Below are positions 40,601-53,556 of a DNA stretch of 64,000 bases, piece by piece (the first letter of the stretch is position 1; each line of letters starts with the position of its first letter). This DNA comes from Anaeramoeba ignava. Lineage: Eukaryota > Metamonada > Anaeramoebidae. A model generated the notes under the pieces. It saw only the letters and a list, made by a program, of their open reading frames with translations. It searched no databases and was not told the origin of the DNA. The position numbers were made by a program, and so were the translations under genes. The stretch is taken from contig JAPDFW010000070.1 in the NCBI GenBank assembly GCA_028826165.1, positions 704,501-768,500 of the forward strand, written 5' to 3'.

Positions 40601-43600
40601 TATGAATCTTTTAATTCTTATCTTTATTCTCAATTAATTAAGAAGTTGGAAACAATTTTTGTAATTTTATTGAGTTATATTATGGTTAATGATAATTTCA
40701 AATTAATTTTAACAACAAGCAAAGAAAAGGAAAATTTTTGGAAACAAATTTTTGAATCAATCCAAATTCAACCTTATCATAAAATTCAGAAAGATCAATT
40801 TGATAAGTCCGAATTCCCATTTTTCCATTATTTTTATGAAGTTATAACAGAAGATTATCATCAAGAAAACAAAGATATTTTGAAAGATATTGTTGATGAA
40901 ACAATCGAAAATTGGTCAAAAAAAATTTCTAAACGGAAAAATATTTCTGAAAAATATCTGATAAATTTCTTGAATGATTTGATTGGAATTTCATTTAATG
41001 AATCTGAAAAAGAATTTTTCAAAGACTATATTCAAGATTTCCAAAAATTTATTTTACATTTTGAAGAATCAAAAATCAAATCATTAACCAAGTTTTCATT
41101 AAGAGAAATTTATCAAAAAATTAATTGGGAAATATTTCAACAAATTTATTCAATTTACAAATTAGTTAATGAATTTAATCAAAATCAAAACCAAAACAAA
41201 AATCAAAATCAATTTGGAGAATTTTCATTGAATAGATTTTTTGATTCTCAATTTGAAATTATTAAAAATTCACTTGATAAGAATAATTCTCCAAATGAAT
41301 TAATACCTATTGGAACTTGTATTGATAAAATTTATGATTTTTTGAATCAATTAACAAATTACACAAACTTTAAGCAATATATTCCAGAATTATTTAAGAA
41401 ATGGTTTAATATTTACTTTTTATTTCAAACTAAAACCAAAAATTTATCAAAAATATCCCAAACTCAAGAATTCAAAAGTATTCAAAATGAAATTTCAAAA
41501 AAAGAGTTCTTAAATTTCTTTTTGGATGAAAACAAAACAAAAGATATTTCTGATCAAGAATTAATCAATTTTTTTGAAATTTATTTCCAAATTTTGATTA
41601 AAATTTCAATTTTCCAAAAAAGTGACAAACAAATTATTAATTTTTTCAATAAGATCAACGAAAATTTAAATTCTAACAAACCAAATCAAAGATTACTTAA
41701 TTTTTTTGGAAAAGGGAATAATTCATTTAAATTCCAAAATTTATTTACAATTTTCTTTAATTACTTATTGATATTTACAAAATCCAATTTAGATTTTAGA
41801 AAAACAATTTTCAATAATTTGAAACAATATTTAAAATTTTCATCAAAAAATATTGAATGGATAGCTTTTACATTTTTACAAGCTCTTTTCCAATACACAA
41901 AAAATGATTTTTATTCACATTCCTTATTTTTACAATCAAAATTATATCCTGAAATTGATCAAACAAATGATATTTTCCAAGAATATAGCAATTCAATTCA
42001 ATATATTCATCATATTATTCAAAATCCAGAAGATCATCAAAAGAGCAAAGTTAATGGTGTTTCAGAAATTGTTTTTGAACAATTTTTCCAAGAATATGAT
42101 ATTTTTGCATCAAAAAGAATTTCTTCATTTAAAGAAGAATTTGAAGAGAAATTTTTACAAGTTTTTAGACAAAATGAAATTCTTGATGAAAGAGGATTTT
42201 TATATGGATTTTGTTTGGAATATTTGAAAGGAGAAATTCAAAGAAAACGAAAAGCAACTCGTTCTTACAAGAATAACTTCCTCATTTACCGAAAATCAAA
42301 ATCTTAATGAGAAACAAAATCAAATAAAAGAAACTATTAGCTATATTCTTAGCAAAGTTGATATAATAAAAGAAAATTTCCAAAAAATATTTGTTGTAGT
42401 TGTTGAAACAGGAGAAAAATATTTGAAAACAAAACATGTTGCTTCTCCACTTTTCAATGAAATAGATGTTGGATTTTTAAATAATAAATTATATGAGAAT
42501 ATTTTTGGAATTTCTGATTATGAAGAACCAAATCAAATGTTCAGTTTAAGAGATACTAAATTTATTATACCAACAAAAATTGCAAGAATTATTCATTTTT
42601 CATTGAAAACATTGGATATTATTGAAAAAAATTACGATTCAAACAAAGAAATTATTGAAGATATTTCCATTTTAATTTATAATGAAATGAAACATTTATC
42701 AAACCTTCTTAATTTAACATTATCAAATACGAAACTCTATTACATTCTTTTCTTATCAAAAATTTCCACTTTAAACACAAATGAACTTGATAATGGAACT
42801 ATAATGAATAAATTCCAGAAATGGGAAGATTTATTACAAAATATTTATATTAATTCTCATGAAGAAATTCTTAAACAAATTAATATTGAAAAAATTGGAG
42901 AATCATTTAAATTCAAAGATTTATTATTTATATCTCCATCATCTAATTTATTATTATCTCAATTTTTGAAACCTTCAAACATTAAAAACATCCAAAAATA
43001 TCCAATTACTCAATTCTTTTTGGATAATTTCATTAAATTCAAAATGATTGATTTATTACCATCCTTTCTCAAATTTATTAGTTTGATAAATTCCCAATAC
43101 AATAGTAAAATCAGTTTCCAAGAATCAAATCAAATCAAAATTACTGATTTCATTAAAATTATTAATGAAGAAAAAAAAGAAATGAAAGAAAACATTGATA
43201 ATTGGATAAAAGAATTTAAAGAATGTTGGAAACTTTGTTTGTGTGAAATGAATAATGATGAAATTACTCAGCTGAATAAAAACTTTATTGAAATAAAACA
43301 AGACTCACAAATAAATCAGATTGAAGAAGAAGTATCACAAAAAATCCAATTAATTTCAGAAGATTCACCAATTATCAAAGTTCTTTCATATCCTAAGAAT
43401 TCTCCAAATATTGATAATTTAGTTAATTATATTTGCAACGAATATCGGAAATTAAAAGAAATTTTCAATGAAACATTTTTGAATAAAAAAGATATTAAAA
43501 AGCAAAAAGAGAAAATGATTAAATTTCCAATAAAAATCCATAAATCTGATATTAATAACAGAACTATTGATGAAACATTTAATTTTGATTTCAAGGAAAT

Positions 43601-44414
43601 TAATGAATACATGCAATTCTATTATCCAGAAAACGATTTTGAGAAATTTGAAATGATTTTGAAACAAAAATTGGTTACACTTTTCAAGAAAGATAACATT
43701 TCAATTATTGTGAGTAATTTCCAATTTACAGATTTGATTTTATTAGATATTTCATTTTTGAATGATTCAAGATGGAATCAAATGGATATTCCACAAGAAA
43801 CATGGAATCAAATTCTTGATGAACTTATTGAAAAATTCTCAATTAGAAACTTCAAATTATTTTATGAAAATATTATCCATTTATGTTCAAACATTCAAAA
43901 AGTTGATTCATTGTTACCAGAACAAACACTTTTTGTATTTGCAAATCAATTTGGTATTGATATTCTTGGTTTGGAAAATGTTTCATTAATTCATTCATTA
44001 AAACTTAAACATTTAAGATTTATTAGCAATAATATTGATATGTATTCAGAAAATATTCTTAATAAAATTGATAAGAGTTATTTATCAAAAATTCCACCCG
44101 AATATGAAAAGAGTTTAGATTTATTTTGTCAGAAAATTGATTTGGATAAATTGATTATTATTTTTGAGAAGTTTTTATTTGAGAATCTTTTTATTGAAAA
44201 AACTCAAAACAAAGAAATTGAAAGACATTACAAAAGGAAGAATAGAAGAAATCAGAATAAAAGCAATTTAAAAGGATCTCTTCATAATATTTCAATATTA
44301 CTTCAATATGAAGGAGAAAGTGGAATTATTAAAGATCATTTTCCGCAAGAAATAACTAGTAAATATACAGGAGAAGCATATCGATATATTTTCAATAAAA
44401 GGAAACAACTTTAA
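31611..44414 (+). CDS. RNF213/mysterin-like giant AAA+ ATPase (no RING seen)
   Basis: One gene in six open pieces. Five single-base breaks in or next to A or T runs (about 32171-32180, 32279-32283, 32803-32808, 35317-35336, 42236-42247) and one 83-bp intron (38122-38204). Corrected, the coding length is 12,720 nt, 4,239 residues. Two AAA modules are visible. Module 1: Walker A GETGCGKT at about 36945, 'VVLFFDKLN' at about 37158 and sensor 'FIAAINPYR'. Module 2: Walker A GKPGTSKS, split by the intron, 'VVILDEVALAEL' and 'NWVLDPSNTNRGILLRR'. These pairs are typical of RNF213. The first Walker B has Lys in place of the catalytic Glu. I find no RING or RZ zinc cluster after the ATPase core; the C-terminal 1,500 residues are helical. 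It may be a dynein-like motor or remodeller without E3 activity. Acidic and NENQNN repeats occur within. Confidence 0.82.
38122..38204 (+). other. Intron inside the second AAA Walker A of the RNF213-like gene
   Basis: GTAAAA...AAAAAAAG, phase 1, between CCA G and GA ACA. It is the only intron I found in this 12.8-kb gene, and it interrupts the codon for the Gly of the GKPGTSKS nucleotide-binding loop. Confidence 0.9.
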
Positions 44415-45108
44415 ATTTCAACTCTAAAATCAAAATCAAAATCAAAATTAAAATCAAAATTAAAATCAAAATCAATTTCAAAATCAAAATCAAAATCAAA
44501 ATCAAAATCAAAATCAAAATCAAAATCAAAATCAAAATCAAAATCAAAATCAAAATCAAAATCAAAATCAAAATCAAAATCAAAATCAAAATCAAAATCA
44601 AAATTAAAATCAAAATCAAAATCAAAATCAAAATCAAAATTAAAATCAAAATCAAATTAAAAATCAAAATCAAAATCAAAATCAAAATCAAAATCAAAAT
44701 CAAAATCAAAATTAAAATCAAAATTAAAATCAAAATCAAAATCAAAATCAAAATCAAAATCAAAATTAAAATCAAAATCAAATTCAATTTCAAAATCAAA
44801 ATCAAAATCAAAATCAAAATTAAAATCAAAATCAAAAATCAAAATCAAAATCAAAATCAAAATCAAAATCAAAATCAAAATTAAAATCAAAATCAAAATC
44901 AAAATCAAAATCAAAATTAAAATCAAAATTCAAAAATCAAAATCAAAATCAAAATCAAAATTAAAATCAAAATCAAAATCAAAATTAAAATCAAAATCAA
45001 AATCAAAATCAATTTCAAAATCAATTTCAAAATCAAAATCAAAATCAAAATCAAAATCAATTTCAAAATCAAAATCAAAATCAAAATCAAAATCAAAATC
45101 ATTATGAA
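44415..45108 (+). repeat. (AAAATC)n hexanucleotide array
   Basis: Nearly 700 bp of AAAATC with AAAATT and AATTTC variants directly after the RNF213-like stop. The + strand is G-free. Minus-strand open frames of repeated IL or DF are artefacts of the 6-bp period. Confidence 0.95.
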
Positions 45109-45382
45109 TTTTCAAATTCAATTTCGATTTTAAAATGAACGGAATTTTCTTTTCCCATTTCAATTCTTCTTTTTTACTTTCTTTTTTACTTTTTTTTCAA
45201 TTCAATTTTTCTTTTTTTTTTCAATTCCGTTTATTTTTTTTTACTTTTTTTTAATGGGAAAAAACAAAAAGAAAAAACAAAAAGAATAAAAAATAATCAA
45301 AAAAAAACTCTTTTCCTTTTAATTTTAATTTTTAATTTTTAATTTTAATTTTTTTATTCTCTTTTTTTTAATAAAAATTAAC

Positions 45383-45519
45383 TGACATCACATTACATCA
45401 TTTTTTAATCAATTAAAATTTTTTTCTTTTTAAATTTTAATGACATCATCTGACATCATTTTCTTATTTAAAATTTTTTTTTTATTTTTTCTTTTTCTTT
45501 TTAAATTTTAATGACATCA
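45383..45519 (+). promoter_or_regulatory. Four TGACATCA motifs upstream of EF-2
   Basis: TGACATCA occurs at 45383-45390, 45441-45448, 45451-45458 and 45512-45519, 160-300 bp before the EF-2 start. Two copies sit in a longer repeated context (AAATTTTAATGACATCA) about 70 bp apart. The word differs by one base from the palindromic CRE (TGACGTCA), so a bZIP-type activator site is plausible. I did not notice this octamer elsewhere in the window. Confidence 0.55.
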
Positions 45520-45676
45520 CACCTTCATCATCCAAAAAAAAAATTTTTTTCTTCTCCCTTTAAAAGAAATTCAGATCCATAATTTTCTTTTCATTCATTT
45601 TTATTTTTTATCTTTTATTTTTTATTTCTAACTAACAAAAAAAACAAAAAACAAAAAAAAAAAAAAAAACACAATA

Positions 45677-48600
45677 ATGGTCAATTTTACAGTTGAACAA
45701 ATGTAAGAAAAAGAAATCCAAACAAAATCAAAATTAAATCAAATCAATATTCAAATCAATATTCAAATCAATATTCAAATTAAATCAATAATCAAATTAA
45801 TATTCAAATCAATATTCAAATTAATATTCAAATTAAATCAAAATTAATATTCAAATCAATAAAATCAATATTCAAATCAATATTCAAATCAATATTCAAA
45901 TTCAAATTCAAAATATATTCAAATCAAATCAATAATTAAATCAATCAAATCAAATCAATAATCAAATCAATATTCAAATTAAATTAAATCAATAATTAAA
46001 TCAATATTCAAATCAATATTTAAATCAATATTCAAATCAAATCAATATTTAAATCAATATTTTAAATCAATCAAATTTAAATCAATATTCAAATCAATAT
46101 TTCAAAATTAAATCAAAATCAAATCAAATCAAATCAATATTTAATCAAATCAATATAATCAATCAAAATTCAAAAATTCAAATCAAAATCAATATTCAAA
46201 TCAATATTCAAATAAATCAATAATCAAATCAATATTCAAATCAAATCAATATTTAAATTAAATTAAATCAATAATTAAATCAATATTCAAATCAATATTT
46301 AAATCAATATTCAAATCAAATCAATATTCAAATCAATAATCAAATCAAATCAATAATCAAATCAATATTCAAATCAATATTCAAATTCAAATAATCAAAT
46401 TTAAATCAATATTCAAATCAATATTCAAATCAAATCAATATTTAAATAAATTTAAATCAATAATCAAATTAATATTCAAATCAATATTCAAATCAATATT
46501 CAAATCAATAATCAAATCAATATTCAAATCAATATTCAAATCAATATTCAAATCAATATTTAAATCAATAATCAAATCAATATTCAAATCAATATTCAAA
46601 TCAATATTCAAATTAAATCAATATTCAAATCATATTCAAATCAAATCAATATTCAAATCAATATTCAAATCAATATCCAATATTTAAATCAAATAAAAAT
46701 AGAAGAGGAATGATGAACAAGAAAAAGAATATCAGAAACATCTCAGTTATTGCTCATGTCGATCACGGTAAATCAACTTTAACAGACCACCTTGTCTCAA
46801 AAGCTGGAATCATTTCCAATTTTACAGCAGGAAAAGCAAGATACACTGACGGAAGAAAAGATGAGCAAGAAAGATGCATTACAATTAAAAGCACAGCAGT
46901 TTCTTTATATTATGAATTAGAAAATGTTGAAATTCCTGAAGGATTAGAAAACGCAGTAATTTTTCATTTTTCAAATTTTCATTTTTCAAATAACAAAATG
47001 ATTTAATTCTCATTCCACTTTTTTTCTTTCTTCAATATTTCTTTCTTTTTAGTTTTTAATCAACTTAATTGATTCACCAGGTCACGTTGATTTCTCTTCT
47101 GAAGTCACAGCTGCTTTAAGAATCACAGATGGAGCTGTCGTTGTTGTCGACTCAGTTGATGGAGTATGTGTTCAAACAGAAACAGTTCTCAGACAAGCAC
47201 TAGCAGAAAGAATAAAACCAATTCTTGTTATAAACAAATTCGATCGTGTTTTTCTTGAACTCAAAATGGATCCTGAAGAAATTTATCAAAAATGCGTCCA
47301 AATCATTGATGATGTCAACAGTATCATTTCAACTTATGATGATCATCTTCTTGGTGATGTTTCTGTTGATCCTCTTAAAGGAAACGTTGTTTTTGCAAGT
47401 GGATTCCAAGGTTGGGGATTTACTCTTGATACCTTCGCAAGAAAATATGCAGAAAAAAATCAATCAAAAGCAAAAAGTCTTTCAAAACACTTTTGGGGTG
47501 AAAACTACTTTGATCCAAAAACAAAAAAATGGACTTCAGCAAATGTCAATCAAGCAGGAACTCCTTTAAAAAGAGGATTTTGCCAATATATTTTGGAGCC
47601 AATTCAAGCAATCATCAAAACAATCTCTCAAAACAATTCTCAAAAAGTGGAAGATTTACTTAACAAAATGAATATCAAATTGAAAGACGAAAATGGTGAA
47701 AAAGATCAAGAAAATGGAAACGAAAAAGATCTTATTAAACGAGTTTTGAAGACTTATTTACCTGTTGCTGATGTACTTCTTGAAACAATAGTTCTTCATT
47801 TGCCCTCACCTGTTGAATCACAAAAATACCGAGTAGAGAATTTATATGAAGGACCTTTAGATGATGAAGTAATTATTTATATCAATTTTAAATCAATTTT
47901 AAATCAATTTTAAATCAATTTTATATCAATTTTAAATCAATTTTATATCAATTTTAAATCAATTTTATATTAATTTTAATTTAATTTTAAATCAATTTTA
48001 AATCAATATTAAATCAATTTTAAATCAATTTTAAATCAATTTTATATCAATTTTAAATCAATTTTAAATCAATTTTAAATCAATTTTAAATCAATTTTAA
48101 ATCAATTTTATATCAATATTATATTAATTTTAAATCAATTTTAAATCAATTTTAAATAAATTTTATATCAATATTAAATCAATATTAAATCAATTTTAAA
48201 TCAATTTTAAATCAATTTTAAATCAATTTTAAATCAATTTTATATCAATTTTAAATCAATTTTATATCAATTTTAAATCAATTTTAAATCAATTTTAAAT
48301 CAATTTTAAATCAATTTTAAATCAATTTTAAATCAATATTAAATCAATATCAATTTAAATTTATATTAATTTTAATTTAATTTTAATTTATATCAAATAA
48401 AAAATAGTGTGCAAACGCAATCAGAAATTGTGATGAAAATGGTCCACTAATGATTTACATCTCTAAAATGGTTCCCACAACAACAAGTGGCAAATTCTAT
48501 GCTCTGGGAAGAGTTTTCTCTGGAACAGTATCTACAGGTCAAAAAGTAAGAATAATGGGACCAAACTACACTATAGGAAAGAAAACAGATCTCTTTGAAA

Positions 48601-49844
48601 AACCAATCCAAAGAACAGTTCTCATGATGGGAAGAACAGTAAGCAAAATCAACGACTGTCCTTCAGGAAACATAGTAGGACTACTTGGAGTTGACAAATA
48701 CTTACTTAAATCAGGAACAATATCTACACACGAAGAGGCACACAACATCAAAGTTATGAAATTTAGTGTATCACCAGTTGTCAGAGTTGCAGTTAAACCA
48801 AAACAAACAAAAGATCTCACTAAATTTGTTGAAGGATTAAACAGACTCTCCAAATCAGATCCTTGCGTACAATGCTACACAGAAAAAACAGGCGAACACA
48901 TCATTGCTGGAGCAGGCGAACTGCACTTGGAAATCTGCTTAAAGGATCTCGAAGAGGAATTTTGCAACTTCCCAATTATAAAATCAACTCCAATCGTTTC
49001 CTTCTGCGAAACAGTCTCAATCAAATCAACAATCAACTGTCTAGCCAAATCACCCAATCACCACAATCGACTTTACGCTCAAGCTGACTGCCTAGGAGAG
49101 GAACTGAGCAAGGCCATTGAAGAAGGATTTGTTTCACCAAACATGCAATTCAAAGAAAGAGCAAAATATCTAACAGAAAATTTTGGATGGGATGCGACTC
49201 AAGCAAAGAAAATATGGAGCTTTGGACCTGATCAAAAAGGCCCTAATTTACTTGTTGATCTCACAAAAGGAATCCAATATTTAACGGAAATTAAGGACTC
49301 AGTTTCATCAGCTTTCCAAGTCGTTGCTCAAGAAGGTGTTCTTTGTGAAGAACCTTTAAGAGGAGTCAAATTTGAATTGAACGATGCAAAACTACATTCA
49401 GACTCAATCCACAGAGGAGATGGTCAAATCATTCCTGCTGCAAAGAACCTTTTGTACGGTGCTGAACTAACAGCTGAACCAAGACTTATGGAACCTATTT
49501 ATCTTGTCGAAATACAATGCTCTCAACTCGTTGTTGGTTCTGTTTACTCAATCCTGAACAAAAAAAGAGGAAAAGTTATTTCTGAAGAAGCTAAACAAGG
49601 CACAACTGATTCTATTGTTTCGGGTTATCTTCCTGTTATCGAGTCTTTCAATTTCACTTCAGAACTAAGAAGTGTTACAAAAGGTCAAGCTTTTCCTCAA
49701 AGTGTTTTTGACCATTGGGATCTTATTCACAGTTCTCCTTTTGAAGACAATTCTAAAGTTAATTTGATTGTTAAAGAAACAAGAAAAAGAAAAGGTTTGA
49801 AAGAAGAAATTCCAACAGTTGATAGATTCCTTGATAAATTATAA
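45677..49844 (+). CDS. EF2: Translation elongation factor 2
   Basis: GTPase that moves tRNA and mRNA through the ribosome. Exons 45677-45702, 46703-46955, 47053-47868, 48408-49844; 843 residues, the normal size. Exon 1 (26 nt) encodes 'MVNFTVEQ' and splices to '[16 protein letters not shown]'. G motifs: [17 protein letters not shown], and NKFD in place of the more usual NKMD. Domain IV carries '[14 protein letters not shown]', whose His is the diphthamide site. All exon phases agree without correction. Introns 1 (1,000 bp) and 3 (539 bp) are filled with 12-bp repeats; intron 2 (97 bp) is ordinary. It is preceded by four TGACATCA motifs. Confidence 0.97.
45720..46690 (+). repeat. 12-bp array (AAATCAATATTC) in EF-2 intron 1
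   Basis: About 970 bp of AAATCAATATTC and truncated forms. The + (sense) strand is essentially G-free between the donor GTAAGA and the acceptor AAATAG. Confidence 0.93.
47880..48400 (+). repeat. 12-bp array (TTTTAAATCAAT) in EF-2 intron 3
   Basis: The same unit as at 30820-31315. It is G-free on the sense strand and ends just before the acceptor AAAATAG at 48401-48407. Confidence 0.93.
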
Positions 49845-50124
49845 TTTAAAAAGAAAAGTTCCAAAAAAAATTTTTTTTTTTTTTGCTTTTTTGCTTTTTT
49901 TTTTTTAATTTTAAAAAAAGAATAATTTAGAAAAATTTGAAAATAAAAAGAATTTTTTTGCCAAGTTACATTTAATTTATTGATTTTTTTGTTTTTTTTT
50001 TTAATTTTAATTTTCTTATTTAAATTTTTAATTTTGGATTGATAAAAAGAATTTGTTTTGTTGTTTATTGAATTTAAATCAAAAAATTTAGGAAAATGAG
50101 AAATTTCGATTATTAAAAAGATGT
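49845..50124. other. Convergent intergenic region EF-2 / RapGAP
   Basis: About 280 bp of T- and A-rich DNA with no open frame. It presumably holds the 3' ends of both convergent transcripts. Confidence 0.5.
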
Positions 50125-53100
50125 TTATAAAACATCATATTTTTCAAAAATGGATTCAAGAACAGATCGAATATATTTTTGAAATCTTGAAGCAAAAATA
50201 CCAGAAGAAGTTGTTTGACGTTCTCCTATACAAGCTAATTAAATTAAATTAAATTTTTATTTTAATAAATTTTTTATTTTAATTTTTATTTTTAATTTTT
50301 TATAATTACCTTTAGCAAGTAAAAAGTCTCGAATATTACTTTTGTTAAATATTGGAGGTGATGGAGGAAATGGTCCAAATTCTTCTATAATATCTTTTTG
50401 TGCAACTTGAACTCTATTAATTAAATATTAAAATTGAATTATAAAATTTTTTCTTGTCTTGTTTTGATTAAATCTAAATAATTGATAATTTACATATAAT
50501 GTGTTTCTTTACTATTTTTTGGAATAAAAGGTCTTACAGCAATTACAATATCTAAAAATTAAATTTTATAAATAAATTTCATTTTAAATATAATTATAAA
50601 TTTTTACGAATTTGATGTGATAAAAAAAGATCTGGTTTCAATTTTTCATTTCCATCAACAAACAAAATTACAACAAGATCATTCCCAATATGCTTTTTTT
50701 TTTCAATCTAAATTTGATAAAAAAATAATTTAAAATATTAAAGAAAAAAATTTTTTTGATTTAAATTTACTCTTAAAATATCCTTATTTTTGTTTGTTGG
50801 CATAAGAGTTGCAACATGAAACATAATTTCCATTTCTTTCCAAACAGTATATAAACTTTGTGTACCATTTGTTCCGTCTAAAAAAGAAAATTTAAATGAA
50901 AAAATTTTGATAAAAAAACATGAAGAAATTTTGATAAATCTTTTTACGTTTAATATCTAAACCTCCTCGATATCCTTTAAACCCTTTAAGCTCAACTTTT
51001 TCACCTAAAATTTTAAGAAATTCGTCATATTCATGTGATCCATTTGCTGTTAAATTTGTTGATAAAGAAAAATTAATCATAAATTCAGATCATTTGATAA
51101 AATATAAGAAGAAGATAAGAGAAAAAATTTTTACCATAATCATAAATTTCTTCTTCAGAAGTAATTGTATCATCTATATAAACAACTCCAAATTTATATT
51201 TTTTGATATTCTATAATAATTTGAAAAATTAAAATTAAATTAAAATAAATTAAATTTAAAATTAAAATTCACTTTTGAATCTTCAATTTGAAGTAAAAGT
51301 CCTTCATCTTCTGTATTTCCAAATTCACATGTTAAAATTTCTAAGTTTTTAAAAGAAGGATCAAAACTGGAAAATATCTTATTCAAAGAAGGTCCCATAC
51401 AAAAAATACTACGAAATATGGGGATATCAATATCGGATTTACTCAAATGTAAAATTTCATTTCCATTTTCAGTCCAAATAAAAACTTGGAAACCGTCTTT
51501 ATCATTTTTTTTTGCTTCATAAACTGAAACAAGAACAATCCCTTTATCTGGATGTTTTGTGATATAATTTGCATATTCTAAAAAGAAGAAGAATTTCAAT
51601 TAGATTTCAAACCAAAAACTAAAATGAAAAAAAATTGAAATTAAACCTTTTCCTTTGTAATTATCTCTAAATGGATATTCTTCTTTAAGTTCAAAACTTG
51701 GAGCTTCTTCTGTTTTATTTTCAATAATCCAACCTTTTGTCTCTTGAAAAATTGGAAATAAATCTTCAAATTTTCTAAATTGTGGACCATGAAGAATTTG
51801 TTGCACTTCATTGGTTTCGATATGAATAAGAGGTGTATATTCATCACTGTCAACAAATTCACTATCACCAAATTCACTTCTTGTTTCTGTTGCTTCTAAA
51901 ATGGAATCTTTTAAATTAAAAATTAAAATTCATTTATAAAATTAAAATTAGATTTAAATTTAAAATTAAAATTAGATTTAAAATTAAAATTAAAATTAAA
52001 ATTAGATTTAAAATTAAAATTAAAATTAAAATTAGATTTAAAATTAGATTTAAAATTAGATTTAAAATTGAAATTAAAATTCATTTATAAAATTAAAATT
52101 AATATTAGATTTAAAATTAGAATTTAAAATTAAAAATTAAAATTAGATTTAAAATTAGATTTAAAAATTAGAATTCATTTATAAAATTGAAAATGAAATT
52201 AAAATTAAAATTAGATTTAGAATTAATATTAGATTTAAAATTAATATTAAAATTAAAATTAAAATTAAAATTAAAATTAAATTTAATATTAAAATTAAAA
52301 ATTAGATTTAAAATTAAAATTAAAATTAAAATTAAATTTAAATTTAAAATTAAAATTAATATTAAAATTAAATTTAAAATTAAAATTAAAATTAGATTTA
52401 AAATTAAATTTAATATTAAAATTAAAATTTAAATTAGATTTAAAATTGAAATTAGATTTAAAATTAGATTTAAAAATTAGATTTAAAATTAGATTTAAAA
52501 TTAGATTTAAAATTAGATTTAAAATTAAAATTAAAATTAAAATTGAAATTAGATTTAAAATTGAAATTAGATTTAAAATTAGATTTAAAATTAGATTTAA
52601 AATTAGATTTAAAATTAGATTTAAAATTAAAATTAAAATTAAATTTAAAATTAGATTTAAAATTAATATTAAAATTCATTTATAAAATTAAAATTAAAAT
52701 TAAAACTAAAATTCATTTATAAATTAAAATTAAAATAAAAATTCATTTATAAATTTAAAATTCATTTATAAATTAAAATTAAAATTAAAATTAAAATTAA
52801 AATTAAAATTAAAATTAAAATTAAAATTAAAATTAAAATTAAAATTAAAATTAAAATTCATTTATAAAATTAAAATTAAAATTAAAATTTAAAATAAACC
52901 TTTTGATATATCTTTTCTAAAATAATGTCTTGTTGGCGACTTTTCTTCATTATCTTTGTTTTGTTGATCATCAAAATCAGTGACATTAATTGAAACTTGT
53001 TGAGTGTGATCTTTGTGATTTTCAATAACTTGTTTTTTTTTTTGTTCATCACTTATATTTTCTTTGTTGTGATTGTCATTATTCTTTGATAAAAATTGAT

Positions 53101-53194
53101 CAGTATTTTTTTCTGTTTCATTTTTTTTGTTCTTGTTTAATTTTTCTTGATTTATTTTTAAATTGTTTGAGAAATCAGAATCTTTTTGAGTCAT
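50125..53194 (-). CDS. Rap/Ran-type GTPase-activating protein (RapGAP domain)
   Basis: Ten exons: 52900-53194, 51647-51907, 51273-51577, 51135-51210, 50948-51046, 50771-50877, 50608-50707, 50494-50551, 50310-50413, 50125-50234. They sum to 1,515 nt, 504 residues, all phases consistent. The first exon is a K/N/D-rich disordered head. The C-terminal half has the RapGAP signature: 'FGVVYIDDTITSEEEIYD', 'HEYDEFLKILGEKV', 'GFKGYRGGLD', 'EIMFHVATLMP', then 'KKHIGNDLVVILF', where the Asn of HIGND is the catalytic asparagine thumb, and 'EFGPFPPSPPIF'. It should speed GTP hydrolysis on a Rap/Ras-like GTPase. A Rab-type GTPase is encoded nearby at 56990-58331, but RapGAPs do not usually act on Rabs. 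Confidence 0.88.
51908..52899 (-). repeat. 992-bp repeat-filled intron 1 of the RapGAP gene
   Basis: Units of AAAATT and AAAATTAGATTT on the + strand. The sense strand (AATTTTAAATCTAATTTT type) is nearly G-free. Low-complexity lysine frames on both strands are artefacts. Confidence 0.9.
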
Positions 53195-53556
53195 TATTTG
53201 TAATTTTTTTATTTGTTTATTTTTATTAAATGTTAAATGTTAAATGTTTTTTTTTTTTATTATTATTATTATTGATAAAAAAAAAAAAAGAAAAGAAAAA
53301 AAAATGAAAAAATAAAAAACAAAAAAAAAATTTTGATCTTTTGTTTTTTTAAATAAAATTAAAGGAGAATTTTTTTTTCTCCTTTAAAATTAATTTTAAA
53401 TTAAATTTTTTTATTAATTCTTTTAATTTTTTTTATTAATTCTTTTAAATTTTTTTAATCAAAATTTGGAATCAAAATGAAAAAAAAAAAAAAAATTTTT
53501 CCAAAAGAAATTTTTCGCTTTTTTTTTTTTTTTTATCAATAATTTTCTTCAATTAT
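53195..53556. other. Intergenic A/T-run spacer
   Basis: It lies between the RapGAP start and the stop of the next minus-strand gene. Poly-A/poly-T runs and a TTATTATTATTATT tract; no gene seen. It must hold the RapGAP promoter. Confidence 0.5.

Noticed and set aside
44392-45163. Minus-strand open frames of repeated IL and DF
   Set aside because: They are translations of the (AAAATC)n array, whose 6-bp period keeps frames open; no start context or domain.
52187-52685. Lysine-rich or N/F-rich frames on both strands
   Set aside because: They fall inside RapGAP intron 1 and are a by-product of AAAATT/AGATTT repeats.
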